NCBI RefSeq assembly: GCF_000716715.1
Contig: NZ_JNYJ01000012.1
Location: forward strand, 1 to 64,000
Direction: 5' to 3'
DNA length: 64,000 bases
Origin: Dactylosporangium aurantiacum
GTDB lineage: Bacteria > Actinomycetota > Actinomycetes > Mycobacteriales > Micromonosporaceae
In this document: in pieces, positions 35,098 to 43,967 of the stretch
Layout of the letters: each line of letters begins with the position of its first letter
Position numbering within the stretch: position 1 is the stretch's first letter
Made by a program: the position numbers and the translations under genes
Notes under the pieces: model-generated
The model's database searches: none
The model's input: only the letters and a program-made list of their open reading frames with translations
What the model was told of the DNA's origin: nothing

Positions 35098-35598
35098 ATG
35101 ATCGTTGTGGTGTCCGGTAATCCGCGTCCGCACTCCCGTACGCTGCACCTGGCGGAGGAGGTGGGGGCGGCGCTCGCGGACCGGCTCGGCCAGCCCGTGC
35201 CGCACACCATCGACGTGGCGGCGCTCGGCACCCGGCTGCTGCAGACCGGGGACGGCGCGGTCGCCGACGCGCTGGGCCGGCTGCGGCGGGCGAGTGTGCT
35301 GGTGGTGGCGACGCCGACGTACAAGGGCACGTACACCGGGGTGCTCAAGGTCCTGCTGGACCAGCTGCCGGCCGAAGGGCTCCAGGACGTGGCCGCCGTG
35401 ACGGTCGTGACCGCCGGGGTCCGCGCGCAGGCCGACGCGACCGAGCGGCACCTGCGCGAGCTGCTCGGCGAGCTGGGCGCGGTGCCCGTGACACCCGGGC
35501 TGGCGGTCGTCGAGGCGGAGCTGGCCAACGCGGGGACCGCCGCCGCCGCGTACGTCGCGCAGGTCGGCGACGCCTTCACCGCAGAGGCCGCCACCTGA
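35098..35598 (+). CDS. NADPH-dependent FMN reductase (SsuE-like)
   Basis: 166 residues, flavodoxin-like fold. The phosphate-binding loop is at the N-terminus (SGNPRPHSRT), and TPTYKGTYTGVLKVLLDQLP at about 76-95 is the dimer and flavin-contact signature of SsuE/MsuE-type reductases. Such enzymes supply reduced FMN to monooxygenases, often for sulfonate use. No monooxygenase partner is adjacent; the luciferase-like protein at 61222 is far away. It is flanked by Rrf2 regulators of a type used in sulfur control, a weak hint. Confidence 0.85.
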   Translation: MIVVVSGNPRPHSRTLHLAEEVGAALADRLGQPVPHTIDVAALGTRLLQTGDGAVADALGRLRRASVLVVATPTYKGTYTGVLKVLLDQLPAEGLQDVAAVTVVTAGVRAQADATERHLRELLGELGAVPVTPGLAVVEAELANAGTAAAAYVAQVGDAFTAEAAT

Positions 35599-35611
35599 TC
35601 ACCGCCGAGAT

Positions 35612-35718
35612 CGGCCCAAGAAAGCCGCGACCCGCCCAAGAAAGCCGCGACCGGCCCAAGAAAGCCGCGACCGGCCCAAGAAAGCCGCGACCGGCCCAAG
35701 AAAGCCGCGACCGGCCCG
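35612..35718 (+). repeat. 20-bp minisatellite, five copies plus a partial
   Basis: The unit CGGCCCAAGAAAGCCGCGAC starts at 35612, 35632, 35652, 35672 and 35692, with a 7-base remnant at 35712. Only copy 2 differs, by one base. It lies between the stops of two convergent genes and contains the GCCGCGAC seed. Confidence 0.95.
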
Positions 35719-35729
35719 ATAACGGTGCC

Positions 35730-35954
35730 TCAGCGGCCCATCAGGTTGCCGGCCATGGCGAGCGGCGAGTCGTCGGCATCCTCGGCGCGGTCGCTCAGGA
35801 CGTTCAGCGACCGGGCGATGCTCACCAGCGCGTACGTCTGCGTGACCTGCAGCGTCCGGTCCATCTGCAGGTCGTCGGCCATGTCGAGCTCGTCGCGGAT
35901 GGCGTGCAGGAAGCCCTCGGCCGCCTGCAGGTAGGGGTCGTGCGCCTTAGACAT
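35730..35954 (-). CDS. Small conserved-looking hypothetical protein
   Basis: 74 residues, all-helical in appearance (DPYLQAAEGFLHAIRDELDM, then ALVSIARSLNVLSDRAEDAD). The ATG at 35954 (MSKAHDPY) is chosen since upstream codons are unlike protein. No motif or family is recognised. It lies 50 nt downstream of the Rrf2 gene at 36005 on the same strand, so it may be its cotranscribed partner. Confidence 0.65.
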   Translation of the reverse strand: MSKAHDPYLQAAEGFLHAIRDELDMADDLQMDRTLQVTQTYALVSIARSLNVLSDRAEDADDSPLAMAGNLMGR

Positions 35955-36004
35955 GACCTGAGCGTAGGTCCGCGACGGGCGGCTCACCCCGGGTTCGGGG
36001 ATGT

Positions 36005-36460
36005 TCAGCGCGGCTGCCAGGCCTGCGGCGGCGTGGTGAGGCGCCGCACGTGGGCGGGCATCCGGCCGCGGACCACGTCGGCGAGACTGACCTCGTCCAG
36101 GACGTTGCGCACGGCGGCCCGCACCGCGACCCACAGCTGCTGGAGGTGCTCGGCGGTGCCGGAGTACATCGCCTCCTCCGGCCGGACGCCGCGGACCTCG
36201 GCGAGGGGGCCGTCGACGGCGCGCAGCACGTCGCCGACCATGATCTCCGACGGCTGGCGGGTCAGGACGTAGCCGCCGTCGACGCCGCGCTGGCCGCGCA
36301 CGAGGCCGGCGCGGCGCAGGTCACCGAGGACCGCTTCGAGGAACTTCCGGGGCATCTCCTGTTCGTCGGCGAGGCCGGCGGCCGACACGACCGCCGGGTA
36401 GGCGGCCGCCAGGCCGAGCGAGGCCCGCACCGCGTAGTCGCCGCGTGCCGAGATGTGCAT
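36005..36460 (-). CDS. Rrf2-family regulator (copy 2)
   Basis: 151 residues, same length and fold as the regulator at 34116: ARGDYAVRASLGLA, MPRKFLEAVLGDLRRAG and the wing RGVDGGYVLTR. It also lacks Cys, which rules out an iron-sulfur switch. A 21-bp imperfect palindrome lies about 67 bp upstream of its ATG. It diverges from the ROK regulator gene. Two cysteine-free Rrf2 proteins within 2 kb suggest duplication around the FMN reductase gene. Confidence 0.88.
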   Translation of the reverse strand: MHISARGDYAVRASLGLAAAYPAVVSAAGLADEQEMPRKFLEAVLGDLRRAGLVRGQRGVDGGYVLTRQPSEIMVGDVLRAVDGPLAEVRGVRPEEAMYSGTAEHLQQLWVAVRAAVRNVLDEVSLADVVRGRMPAHVRRLTTPPQAWQPR

Positions 36461-36526
36461 GGCAAAGACTGCCTTCCCGCAGAGAGCGTCGCCGTACCCG
36501 GGACGGACCGTGGGGCCCGCCGCGGG

Positions 36527-36547
36527 GGCCAGCTTTTGGAGCTAGCC
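36527..36547. promoter_or_regulatory. Imperfect palindrome upstream of Rrf2 copy 2
   Basis: GGCCAGCT-TTTGG-AGCTAGCC, one mismatch in 8-bp arms. It sits in the divergent gap between the Rrf2 and ROK genes and could be bound by either. Confidence 0.4.
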
Positions 36548-36602
36548 GGTGGGGAATGTCCGTTACCAATGTAGGGTGCGCGCTCGCGGGTGATCGCCGG
36601 GG

Positions 36603-36608
36603 TAGCGT
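36603..36608 (+). promoter_or_regulatory. -10 box of the ROK regulator gene
   Basis: TAGCGT ends 9 nt before the ATG at 36618, predicting a leader of only a few bases. Confidence 0.5.
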
Positions 36609-36617
36609 TGTCGGATT

Positions 36618-37928
36618 ATGCGACCAGACGAACGCGTGGGTGAGCGCTCACCCGAGCCCCGCCGCGGCGCCGACCACAACGTGATGCGCGAGGTCAACCG
36701 CTCGCTCGTGCTGGCGCTGGTCAAGGAGGGCGGGCCGGTCTCCCGCGCGAGCATCGCCCGGTCCACGACCCTGGCCAAGCCGACCGTGTCCGCGATCGTC
36801 GACGAGCTGATCGCCGACGGGCTCGTGCGTGAGCTGGGGCCGGGTTCGACCGCGGTCAGCGGCGGGCGGCCGCCGATCCTGCTGGAGTTCAACGCCCGCT
36901 CCCAGCTGGTGGTCGGCGCGCACATCGGGGCCCGGCGCACCACGGTCGCGATCGGCGACGCGGCGGGTGAGGAGATCGCCCGGCGGGAGTTCCCGACGCC
37001 GACCGCGCTGGCCGCCGGTGTCGCGGGCGCGGACCCCGCCGGCGCGGGCACCCACATCGCCGGCGTCGCACCGGCGGACGCGCTGCGCATGGTGGCGGCC
37101 GAGGCGCGCGCCGCGATCCAGGGCACGGCACTGCCCACCGCCCGGCTGGCCGCCGTCGGCGCGGTGCTGCCCGGGCTCACCGACTTCCACACCGGCGTCT
37201 GCCTGCTCGCGCCGAACCTCGGCTGGCGGGACGTGCCGGTCCGCGACATCCTGGCCGGTGAGCTCGGCGCGCCCGTGTACGTGCACAACGCCGGCCAGGC
37301 CGCGGCCGTCGCGGAGAACCTGGAGGGCGCCGGCGGCCGGGTCGGTGACCTGGCGCTGCTGTACGCCGGCACCGGCCTGTCCGCCGGGGTCCTCTCCGAC
37401 GGGCGGGTCTTCCACGGCGTGGGCGGCACGGCCGGCGAGATCGGGCACAACGCGGTGCCGGGCAACGAGGAGCCGTGCAACTGCGGGAAGGTCGGCTGCC
37501 TGGAGACGGTGGCGTCCGGCCCGGCGATCGTACGGGCGGTGCGCCGGGCCGTCGCCGCCGGCGAGCCGTCCAGCCTGGCGGGGCTGGACACGTTCGACGC
37601 GCGCGACGTCGCCACGGCGGCCCGCGCCGGGGACGCCCTGGCCGCCTCGGTGATCGCCGAGATCGGGGCGCACCTGGGGCTCGCCGCGTCGTGGCTGATC
37701 AACGCGTACAACCCGGCGGTCGTCGTGGTCGGCGGCGGCCTCGCGCCGATCGGGGACCTGCTGCTGGACCCGCTGCGGGCCTCGGTCGCCCGGCACGCCC
37801 TGGCCCCGGCCCTGCGCGGCGTCGAGATCCGCGCGTCGGTGCTCGGCCCGGACGCCGAGGTGCGGGGCGCGGTGCTCCTGGCGCTGCAGCACTCGGAGAC
37901 CTATTACCGCGTGGTGTTCCGCGCCTGA
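36618..37928 (+). CDS. xylR: ROK-family xylose repressor (XylR-like)
   Basis: 436 residues. The winged-helix domain is at about 25-85 (SRASIARSTTLAKPTVSAIV). The sugar-kinase-like ROK domain follows, with zinc-site Cys in CNCGKVGC near 288-295. In ROK kinases the catalytic Asp is in NDA; here the aligned stretch is VHNAGQAAAVAE, with Asn in its place, so it probably binds but does not phosphorylate sugar. It lies 256 bp upstream of xylAB in the same direction. A perfect operator sits between them, which fits a xylose-responsive repressor. Confidence 0.85.
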   Translation: MRPDERVGERSPEPRRGADHNVMREVNRSLVLALVKEGGPVSRASIARSTTLAKPTVSAIVDELIADGLVRELGPGSTAVSGGRPPILLEFNARSQLVVGAHIGARRTTVAIGDAAGEEIARREFPTPTALAAGVAGADPAGAGTHIAGVAPADALRMVAAEARAAIQGTALPTARLAAVGAVLPGLTDFHTGVCLLAPNLGWRDVPVRDILAGELGAPVYVHNAGQAAAVAENLEGAGGRVGDLALLYAGTGLSAGVLSDGRVFHGVGGTAGEIGHNAVPGNEEPCNCGKVGCLETVASGPAIVRAVRRAVAAGEPSSLAGLDTFDARDVATAARAGDALAASVIAEIGAHLGLAASWLINAYNPAVVVVGGGLAPIGDLLLDPLRASVARHALAPALRGVEIRASVLGPDAEVRGAVLLALQHSETYYRVVFRA

Positions 37929-38101
37929 GGCACGGCTGGACGGCATCCCACGGCGCGAACGAAATCCGGGGCGCGAAACCGGACCGCGACGCGCGGCAAA
38001 CCGTGCAGCGAGCCGCAAACCCGGCCGTCGCCGCCGAAATACAGCAATGCTCCGTCCCGATTGAGCCGGATATTTCAGGATACGTAGGCAGGCAGAACCT
38101 A

Positions 38102-38124
38102 GTTAGTTCTGATATTGAACTAAC
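38102..38124. promoter_or_regulatory. Xylose repressor operator
   Basis: GTTAGTTC-N7-GAACTAAC, perfect 8-bp arms. This closely matches the GTTAGTTT-type XylR operators known from Gram-positive bacteria. Its right arm covers the -35 box of xylA, so binding would block RNA polymerase. Confidence 0.85.
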
Positions 38125-38144
38125 CCCGTCCGGCGGCGTAGGGT
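38115..38144 (+). promoter_or_regulatory. xylAB promoter
   Basis: TTGAAC (38115-38120), 18-bp spacer, TAGGGT (38139-38144). The start site would be near 38151, giving a ~34-nt leader with GAAGAGG before the xylA ATG. Confidence 0.7.
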
Positions 38145-38184
38145 GCTAACCGTCCGCCAACGAACACCCCGCGAAGAGGTACTC

Positions 38185-39345
38185 ATGAACGATTACCAGC
38201 CCACCCGCGACGACAAGTTCTCGTTCGGGCTGTGGACCGTCGGCTGGCAGGCCCAGGACGTCTTCGGCGGCCCGACCCGCGCGCCGCTCGACTCCGTCGA
38301 GGCCGTCCACCGGCTGTCGGACCTCGGCGCCGCCGCCGTCACGTTCCACGACGACGACCTGTTCCCCTTCGGCAGCGACGACGCGACCCGCGACCACTCG
38401 ATCGCCCGGTTCAAGGACGCGCTCAAGGCGACCGGCGTGCGCGTCGAGATGGTCACCACCAACCTCTTCAGCCACCCGATCTTCAAGGACGGCGGCTTCA
38501 CCTCCAACGACCGCGCGGTCCGCCGCTTCGCGATCAAGAAGGTGCTGCGCAACATCGACCTGGCGGCGGAGCTGGGCGCGGAGACCTACGTGCTGTGGGG
38601 TGGCCGTGAGGGCGCCGAGTCCGGCGGGGCGAAGGACGTCGCGGCCGCGCTCGACCGGTACCGCGAAGGGCTCAACCTGCTGTGCGCGTACGTGCGCGAC
38701 CAGGGCTACGACCTGCGCTTCGCGCTGGAGCCCAAGCCCAACGAGCCCCGTGGCGACATCCTGCTGCCGACGATCGGCCACGCCCTCGCCCTGATCTCGA
38801 CCCTCGACGAGCCCGACCGGGTCGGCCTCAACCCCGAGGTCGGGCACGAGGAGATGGCCGGGCTCAACTTCGCCCACGGCATCGCCCAGGCGCTGTGGCA
38901 CGGCAAGCTGTTCCACATCGACCTCAACGGCCAGCACGGCCCCCGGTTCGACCAGGACCTGCGCTTCGGCGCGGGCAACCTGCGCGGCGCGTTCTGGACC
39001 GTCGACGTGCTCGAGACCGGTGGGTACACGGGCTACCGCCACTTCGACTACAAGCCCCCGCGCACCGAGGACTACGACGGCGTGTGGGAGACCGCGCGGG
39101 CCTGCATGCGCAACTACCTGATCCTCAAGGAGCGGGTCAAGTCGTTCCGGGCGGACCCCGAGGTCGCCGCGGCGCTCGAGGCGGCGCGGGTCAACGAGCT
39201 GTACGAGCCCACCCTCGGCGAGGGCGAGACGATCGAGTCGCTGCGCGCCGAGGACTTCGACGTCGAGAAGCTCGCCGCGCGGGGCAGCGCGTTCGAGTAC
39301 CTCGACCAGCTGGCGATGGAGCACCTGCTGGGTGTGCGTTCGTGA
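38185..39345 (+). CDS. xylA: Xylose isomerase
   Basis: 386 residues, the short class I type of Streptomyces and relatives. It interconverts D-xylose and D-xylulose with two divalent metals. Catalytic His55 lies in [10 protein letters not shown]. The metal and substrate region [11 protein letters not shown] and the later GLNPEVGHE and [19 protein letters not shown] supply the expected Glu, Lys, His and Asp ligands. The ATG at 38185 has GAAGAGG upstream; an earlier in-frame ATG-type start lacks one. The stop overlaps xylB by GTGA. Confidence 0.97.
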   Translation: MNDYQPTRDDKFSFGLWTVGWQAQDVFGGPTRAPLDSVEAVHRLSDLGAAAVTFHDDDLFPFGSDDATRDHSIARFKDALKATGVRVEMVTTNLFSHPIFKDGGFTSNDRAVRRFAIKKVLRNIDLAAELGAETYVLWGGREGAESGGAKDVAAALDRYREGLNLLCAYVRDQGYDLRFALEPKPNEPRGDILLPTIGHALALISTLDEPDRVGLNPEVGHEEMAGLNFAHGIAQALWHGKLFHIDLNGQHGPRFDQDLRFGAGNLRGAFWTVDVLETGGYTGYRHFDYKPPRTEDYDGVWETARACMRNYLILKERVKSFRADPEVAAALEAARVNELYEPTLGEGETIESLRAEDFDVEKLAARGSAFEYLDQLAMEHLLGVRS

Positions 39346-40757
39346 GCAGACGCCTCGTCGCGGGCGTCGACACGTCGACCCAGTCGACGAAGGTGCTCGT
39401 CTGCGACGCCGACACCGGTGAGGTCGTGCGGGAGGGCCGGGCCGGCCACCCCGACGCGACCGAGGTCGACCCGGCCCACTGGTGGCGCGCGTTCGGCGAG
39501 GCCACGGGCGACGGCGCGCTGCTTTCGGGCGTGGCCGCGATCGGGGTCGGCGGCCAGCAGCACGGCATGGTGCTGCTGGACGAGGACGGCGCCGTGGTCC
39601 GCGACGCGCTGCTGTGGAACGACACGCGTTCCGCCGGTGCGGCCACCGACCTCATCGCCGAGCTGCCGGGCGGCGCCGCCGGCTGGGCCGACGCGACCGG
39701 GCTCGTGCCGGTGGCCAGCTTCACCGTGACGAAGCTGCGGTGGGTCGCCCAGCACGAGCCGGACAACGCGGCCCGCGCCGCCTCCGTCATGCTGCCGCAC
39801 GACTGGATCACGCACCTGCTGCGGGCGGACACCGCCGCCGGCCCGACCACGGACCGGGGCGACGCGTCGGGGACGGGGTACTGGTCGCCGGCGTCCGGGT
39901 CGTACCAGCCGCAGCTGCTGCGCCTGGCGTTCGGTCGGGACCTGGCCGTGCCGCGGGTCGCGGGGCCGGCCGAGGTGGTGGGTGAGACCGTCGCCGGTGC
40001 CCTTCTTGCGCCGGGCACCGGCGACAACATGGCCGCCGCGCTCGGGCTGGGCCTCGGCCCGGGCGACGTGGTGGTGTCGCTCGGCACCTCCGGCACCGTC
40101 TTCGGCGTGTCGGAGCGGCCGGTCACCGACGTCAGCGGCACGGTCGCCGGGTTCGCCGACGCGACCGGCCGGCACCTGCCGCTGGTCGCGACCCTCAACG
40201 CGGCGCGGGTCCTGTCGACGGTGGCCACGCTGCTCGGCGTCGATCTGTCCACATTGGACGAGCTGGCCCGCTCGGCGGCGCCGGGGGCGGGCGGGCTGAC
40301 GCTGCTGCCGTACCTCGACGGCGAGCGCACCCCGAACCTGCCCGACGCCCGCGGCCTGCTCAACGGCATCACCCGCGGCAACGCCACCCCGGCGAACCTG
40401 GCCAGGGCGGCGGTGGAGGGCATGCTGTGCGGGCTCGCCGACGGCATCGACGCGGTCCGTGGGCTCGGCGTGCCGGTCGAGCGGGTGCTGCTCATCGGTG
40501 GTGCCGCGGCCTCGGCTGCGGTACGTGAGGTCGCCCCCGCCCTCTTCGGCGTCCCGGTCAGCGTGCCGGACCCCGGGGAGTACGTGGCGCTGGGCGCCGC
40601 GCGGCAGGCCGCGTGGGTCCTCGACGGCGGCGCGGAGGCACCGGCCTGGCGGGTGCCGGGCACGGCCGCGGCGGCGGAGACCCTGGCCGGTCCGGCCGCG
40701 CAGACCCGCAAGGTGTACGCCGACGTCCGCGACCGCGCGCAGGCGCTGCTGCGGTAG
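39342..40757 (+). CDS. xylB: Xylulokinase
   Basis: 471 residues, FGGY kinase that phosphorylates D-xylulose for the pentose phosphate pathway. The N-terminal phosphate loop is [11 protein letters not shown], and the substrate region is [11 protein letters not shown] and LWNDTRS. The second domain has [10 protein letters not shown] and GGAAAS. GTG start overlapping the xylA stop. No xylose transporter gene lies nearby, so uptake must be encoded elsewhere. Confidence 0.95.
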   Translation: MSRRLVAGVDTSTQSTKVLVCDADTGEVVREGRAGHPDATEVDPAHWWRAFGEATGDGALLSGVAAIGVGGQQHGMVLLDEDGAVVRDALLWNDTRSAGAATDLIAELPGGAAGWADATGLVPVASFTVTKLRWVAQHEPDNAARAASVMLPHDWITHLLRADTAAGPTTDRGDASGTGYWSPASGSYQPQLLRLAFGRDLAVPRVAGPAEVVGETVAGALLAPGTGDNMAAALGLGLGPGDVVVSLGTSGTVFGVSERPVTDVSGTVAGFADATGRHLPLVATLNAARVLSTVATLLGVDLSTLDELARSAAPGAGGLTLLPYLDGERTPNLPDARGLLNGITRGNATPANLARAAVEGMLCGLADGIDAVRGLGVPVERVLLIGGAAASAAVREVAPALFGVPVSVPDPGEYVALGAARQAAWVLDGGAEAPAWRVPGTAAAAETLAGPAAQTRKVYADVRDRAQALLR

Positions 40758-40814
40758 CCGGCACCACGGGGTGGACTGCCCACGGGCGTTGGTGAGGCGC
40801 CCGGTGTGGTGGAG

Positions 40815-40845
40815 GGGCCGGGATGTTGTTGGGGCGTCCCGGCCC
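40815..40845 (+). terminator. Hairpin terminator after xylAB
   Basis: GGGCCGGGA and TCCCGGCCC pair over 9 bp around a 13-nt loop, 57 nt after the xylB stop. Confidence 0.55.
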
Positions 40846-41200
40846 TTCGCCGTGGTCGCGGCGCAGGTACGCCGAACGGGCCCGACGCCGTGTCGCCGTG
40901 GCAGCGGCGGTGGCGTGCGCCGGGCCGGCGCGCCGCCGTGACCCGGGATTCCGGTGCCGGGCCGTCCGCCCGACGGGCCCGGCACCGGAGTCCCGCGCGC
41001 CGGTGCCGCTCCCTCGTGCGGCGCCGGCGCTGGATCACGTGCGCAGGACCGACTGTGGGCCCGCCGTGTTGCGCGGGACGGTTTTGCGACGGGAGTGCGT
41101 GCGTTGCCGCCGCAGGCCGGACCACCTGGCGTCCACCGGCCGGTGGACCGGGTCCCGCCGGACGGCGGGCCAGGACCCGCGAGCGGCCGGACACAACAGC

Positions 41201-41230
41201 GACAGGGCCTCCCGCGGGGGAGACCCTGTC
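41201..41230 (-). terminator. Hairpin terminator of the three-gene membrane operon
   Basis: GACAGGG/CCCTGTC (7 bp) continues, after one C-A mismatch, into CTCCC/GGGAG, with a GCGG loop. It lies 17 nt after the last stop in the minus direction. Confidence 0.7.
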
Positions 41231-41247
41231 AGCACGAGCGTGGACTG

Positions 41248-41508
41248 TCAGTCGGGCCAGTCGCCGGTCAGGCGGCGCACGCCCGCCGCGCCGCCCCGGT
41301 CGATCGCCGCCTTGACCACGGCGAAGATCGCGCCCTGCAGGGCGGCGGCGGCGAGGACCTCGCCCCAGCCGTACTCCCGTGAGGTCGCCTGGGGCGCCTC
41401 GTCCTCACCGGAGAGGCGCTTCCAGATCTGCTTGAAGACGACGCCAGCGGCGACACCGCCGGCGACGCTGAACGCGATGCTGAACGGCTTGTACAGGATC
41501 TTGTTCAC
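41248..41508 (-). CDS. DUF4235-type membrane protein
   Basis: 86 residues. It begins MNKILYKPFSIAFSVAGGVA, a hydrophobic segment, then VFKQIWKRLSGED, and a second hydrophobic segment (VLAAAALQGAIFAVVKAA). This matches what I know of the DUF4235 family. Its ATG overlaps the stop of the DUF3618 gene (ATGA at 41505-41508). It is the last gene of a three-gene operon. The product sits in the membrane; function unknown, often linked to envelope stress in actinobacteria. Confidence 0.8.
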   Translation of the reverse strand: MNKILYKPFSIAFSVAGGVAAGVVFKQIWKRLSGEDEAPQATSREYGWGEVLAAAALQGAIFAVVKAAIDRGGAAGVRRLTGDWPD

Positions 41509-41894
41509 TCCTGGCCCTTCCGGTACCCGATCAGCGCCATCAGGATGAGCAGACCGCTCGCCACCACCCAGGGTGCGGGGCGCTCACGGGCCGACCGGAC
41601 CATCCGCCGCAGCGACTGGTCCAGCACCTGGCGCGGGTGGGTCCGCAGCTCGCGGCCGGCGTAGGCGGCGTTGACCGCCACCTGCTCGACGCCCTCCCGC
41701 ATCCGCAGCTTCGCCGCCGTCACCGAGGTGGAGACGGCCTCCTGCGCGCGGGCCTTCACGTCGGCCTTGGCCGCGAGGGCCTCAACGGTCTCGCCGAGCC
41801 CCGCCCTGGTCCGGGCGATCTCCTGCCGGAGCGCCTCGGGGTCGGTGGGGGTGACGTGGCCGTTGTGGCTGTTCTTCGACTCCGTCGCCGTCAT
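41505..41894 (-). CDS. DUF3618-type membrane-anchored protein
   Basis: 129 residues. The DUF3618 hallmark DPEALRQEIARTRAGLGETV lies at about 18-37, followed by an Ala-rich helix (VEALAAKADVKARAQEAV) and one C-terminal membrane segment (WVVASGLLILMALIGYRKG). Start and stop both overlap neighbours by ATGA. It probably forms a helical envelope complex with the flanking products. Confidence 0.85.
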   Translation of the reverse strand: MTATESKNSHNGHVTPTDPEALRQEIARTRAGLGETVEALAAKADVKARAQEAVSTSVTAAKLRMREGVEQVAVNAAYAGRELRTHPRQVLDQSLRRMVRSARERPAPWVVASGLLILMALIGYRKGQE

Positions 41895-42376
41895 CGGTGC
41901 CCCCGGTCCTTCACGGAGTGGGTGATCGTGTTGATGTCGGCCTTGACGCTGGCGACCGCGTCCTGCGGCACCGGCGGCCCGGCCTTGCTCACCTGGGACT
42001 TGCCCATGAGCGCGAGGATTCCGGCGACCGCCAGCAGGACCACGCCGATCAGCAGCGCCGACAGCCAGGCCGGCATGACCGTCGCCAGGCCGATGATGGC
42101 GGCGGCGAGCAGCGCGCCCACGCCGTACAGTGCGACGAGGCCGGCGCCGCCGAACATGCCGACGCCGCGCCCGGCCCGCTTGCCCTTCTGGGTCAGCTCG
42201 ACCTGCGCCAGCTTCAGCTCGTCGCGCACCAGGGTGGAGATCTGCTCGGCGGCCAGCTTGACCAGGTCCGCGGTGGAGCGGTGGTCGGTCGCCGAGGCAA
42301 CAGTGGCAGTGGCCGGGGCCACTGGGGGTTGCACGCGCGGCGCGGTGGCCGGCCGGTCGTTCACGGTGTACGTCAT
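41891..42376 (-). CDS. Phage-holin-superfamily (holin-X-like) membrane protein
   Basis: 161 residues. N-terminal disordered 1-45, an amphipathic helix with LVKLAAEQISTLVRDELKLA, two membrane helices at roughly 75-97 and 105-127, and a short tail. This is the actinobacterial holin-X/DUF1469-like type, which is chromosomal and not evidence of prophage. GAGGAG upstream supports the ATG at 42376 over one 7 codons earlier. First gene of the operon, coupled to DUF3618 by ATGA. Confidence 0.83.
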   Translation of the reverse strand: MTYTVNDRPATAPRVQPPVAPATATVASATDHRSTADLVKLAAEQISTLVRDELKLAQVELTQKGKRAGRGVGMFGGAGLVALYGVGALLAAAIIGLATVMPAWLSALLIGVVLLAVAGILALMGKSQVSKAGPPVPQDAVASVKADINTITHSVKDRGHR

Positions 42377-42434
42377 CGCTTCTCCTCTCGCCCGCACGTA
42401 CCTGTTGCCCCGTGAACGGCCGGGTTAACCCATG

Positions 42435-43967
42435 TCACGCCACCGGTGCGGGCGCCTGCGCGGCGCTCGGGGCCGGGTCCTCGGCCGGCTCCTCGCGGGC
42501 CCGCCGCGGCAGCAGGAACGCCAGACCGGCGGCCAGGGCGAGCAGCCCGAGCTCGAGCCACAGCACGTGCCGCAGGGCCGCGTCGAAGACCCGGCCGAGC
42601 TGCTGCGGCTGCGCCCAGGCGAAGAACGCGGTGCCGAGCGCGGCGACGCCGATCGCGCCGCCGACCTGCTGGGCCGCGGTCAGCGTGCCGGACGCCGAAC
42701 CGACCTCGTGCTCGTCCACGGCGGCCAGGACGATGTCGAAGTACGGCGCCATGGAGCAACCCATGCCGATACCGAGCACCAGCAGCGACGGCAGCAGGGC
42801 CATGGAGGATACCGGGCCGTCGGCGACGGTCAGGGTGACGAGCAGGGCGACGACGCCCGCGGCGAGCACGGCCGTGCCGCCGACGAGCAGGCGCCGGCCG
42901 CCGAACCGGGCGCTGAGCACGTGGCCGGCGACCGCGCCGACCGCGGTGCCGAACGCCCACGGCGACTGGGTGAGGCCGGCCCGCAGCGGCGAGAAGCCGA
43001 GGCCGAGCTGCAGGTACACGCTGAGGATCAGGGTCAGCCCCATCAGCCCGGCGAAGAAGATCAGGCCGACGAGCAGCCCGGCCGTGAAGCGCTGCTTCGC
43101 CAGGAGGCTGGGCTCGATGAGCGGGCTGCGGCCGAGGCGGTGCAGGCGTCGCTGGTACCGCTGGAACGCGCCGAACACCGGGACCGACAGGGCCATCATC
43201 GCCCACGCCCACCAGGGCCAGCCGAGCTCGCGCCCCTGCACCAGCGGGAAGACCAGCAGCAGCAACGCCCCGCTGAGCAGGACCGTGCCGGCGAGGTCGA
43301 GCCGCAGCGGCGAGCGCTCCTGGTCGGGCCGGGGCAGCACCAGCCAGGCGCCGATCAGGGCGGCGACGCCGACGGGCAGGTTGATCAGGAAGATCATCCG
43401 CCAGCCGGTGCCGAAGAGGTCGGCGTCGACCAGGACGCCGGCGACGATCGGGCCGCAGACCGCGGACAGGCCCATCACCGGGCCGAACGCGCCGAACGCG
43501 GCACCGAGCTGCTCCGGCGGGAACGCGGCCTTGATCAGGCCGAGGCCCTGCGGGATGAGGACGGCGCCGGCGAGGCCCTGCAGGACGCGGAACGCCACGA
43601 GCCACGCCGGGCCGGGCGCGACGGCGCACAGCAGCGACATGAGGGTGAATCCGGCGGCGCCGGCGAGGAACATCCGGCGGCGGCCGAAGACGTCGCCGAG
43701 CCGGCCGCCGGTGACCAGGCCGACGGCGAAGGCCAGGGTGTAGCCGGCGGCGAGCCACTGCAGGAACGCGGTGCCGCCCGCCGGGTCCGCGCCGATCAGG
43801 TCGGCGCGGATCGAGGGGCCGGCGATGGCGATGACCGTGGCGTCGAGGAGGTCCATGACCTCCGCGGCGAGGACCACGGCGAGGACGGCCCAACGCCATC
43901 GGTACGGCTCGGGCGGCTTGGCGCCGGTAGGGACGGATGCGGGTTTCGAACGCTGTTCGTCAGTCAC
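42435..43967 (-). CDS. MFS drug exporter, DHA2 type with 14 helices
   Basis: 510 residues. Proton-driven efflux protein. Motif A is GGRLGDVFGRRRMF at about 77-90, and motif C-like GPVMGLSAVCGPIVAG is in helix 5. The length and helix count fit the DHA2 (EmrB/QacA) group. The GTG start at 43967 follows a strong leaderless promoter. Two GAAC-N3-GTTC operators overlap that promoter, and the divergent TetR gene is the evident repressor. The substrate cannot be read from sequence. Confidence 0.9.
   Translation of the reverse strand: MTDEQRSKPASVPTGAKPPEPYRWRWAVLAVVLAAEVMDLLDATVIAIAGPSIRADLIGADPAGGTAFLQWLAAGYTLAFAVGLVTGGRLGDVFGRRRMFLAGAAGFTLMSLLCAVAPGPAWLVAFRVLQGLAGAVLIPQGLGLIKAAFPPEQLGAAFGAFGPVMGLSAVCGPIVAGVLVDADLFGTGWRMIFLINLPVGVAALIGAWLVLPRPDQERSPLRLDLAGTVLLSGALLLLVFPLVQGRELGWPWWAWAMMALSVPVFGAFQRYQRRLHRLGRSPLIEPSLLAKQRFTAGLLVGLIFFAGLMGLTLILSVYLQLGLGFSPLRAGLTQSPWAFGTAVGAVAGHVLSARFGGRRLLVGGTAVLAAGVVALLVTLTVADGPVSSMALLPSLLVLGIGMGCSMAPYFDIVLAAVDEHEVGSASGTLTAAQQVGGAIGVAALGTAFFAWAQPQQLGRVFDAALRHVLWLELGLLALAAGLAFLLPRRAREEPAEDPAPSAAQAPAPVA

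Larger units (their letters stand above)
40758..41247. other. Intergenic region after xylB, no gene seen
   Basis: 490 bp. A hairpin at 40815-40845 and another at 41201-41230 are the likely terminators of the two convergent units. The DNA between has several overlapping open frames in all phases, with Arg-rich translations and no family resemblance, so I call no gene. Confidence 0.6.

Noticed and set aside
35612..35718. CRISPR-like array
   Set aside because: The 20-bp units are contiguous with no spacers, and no cas genes are present. It is a minisatellite.
40823..41548. Open frames in the gap after xylB
   Set aside because: Several overlapping frames in all phases give Arg-rich, low-complexity translations without ribosome sites.
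41891..42376. Prophage remnant, because of the holin-like gene
   Set aside because: The gene is part of a DUF3618-DUF4235 operon common in actinobacterial chromosomes, with no other phage gene nearby.
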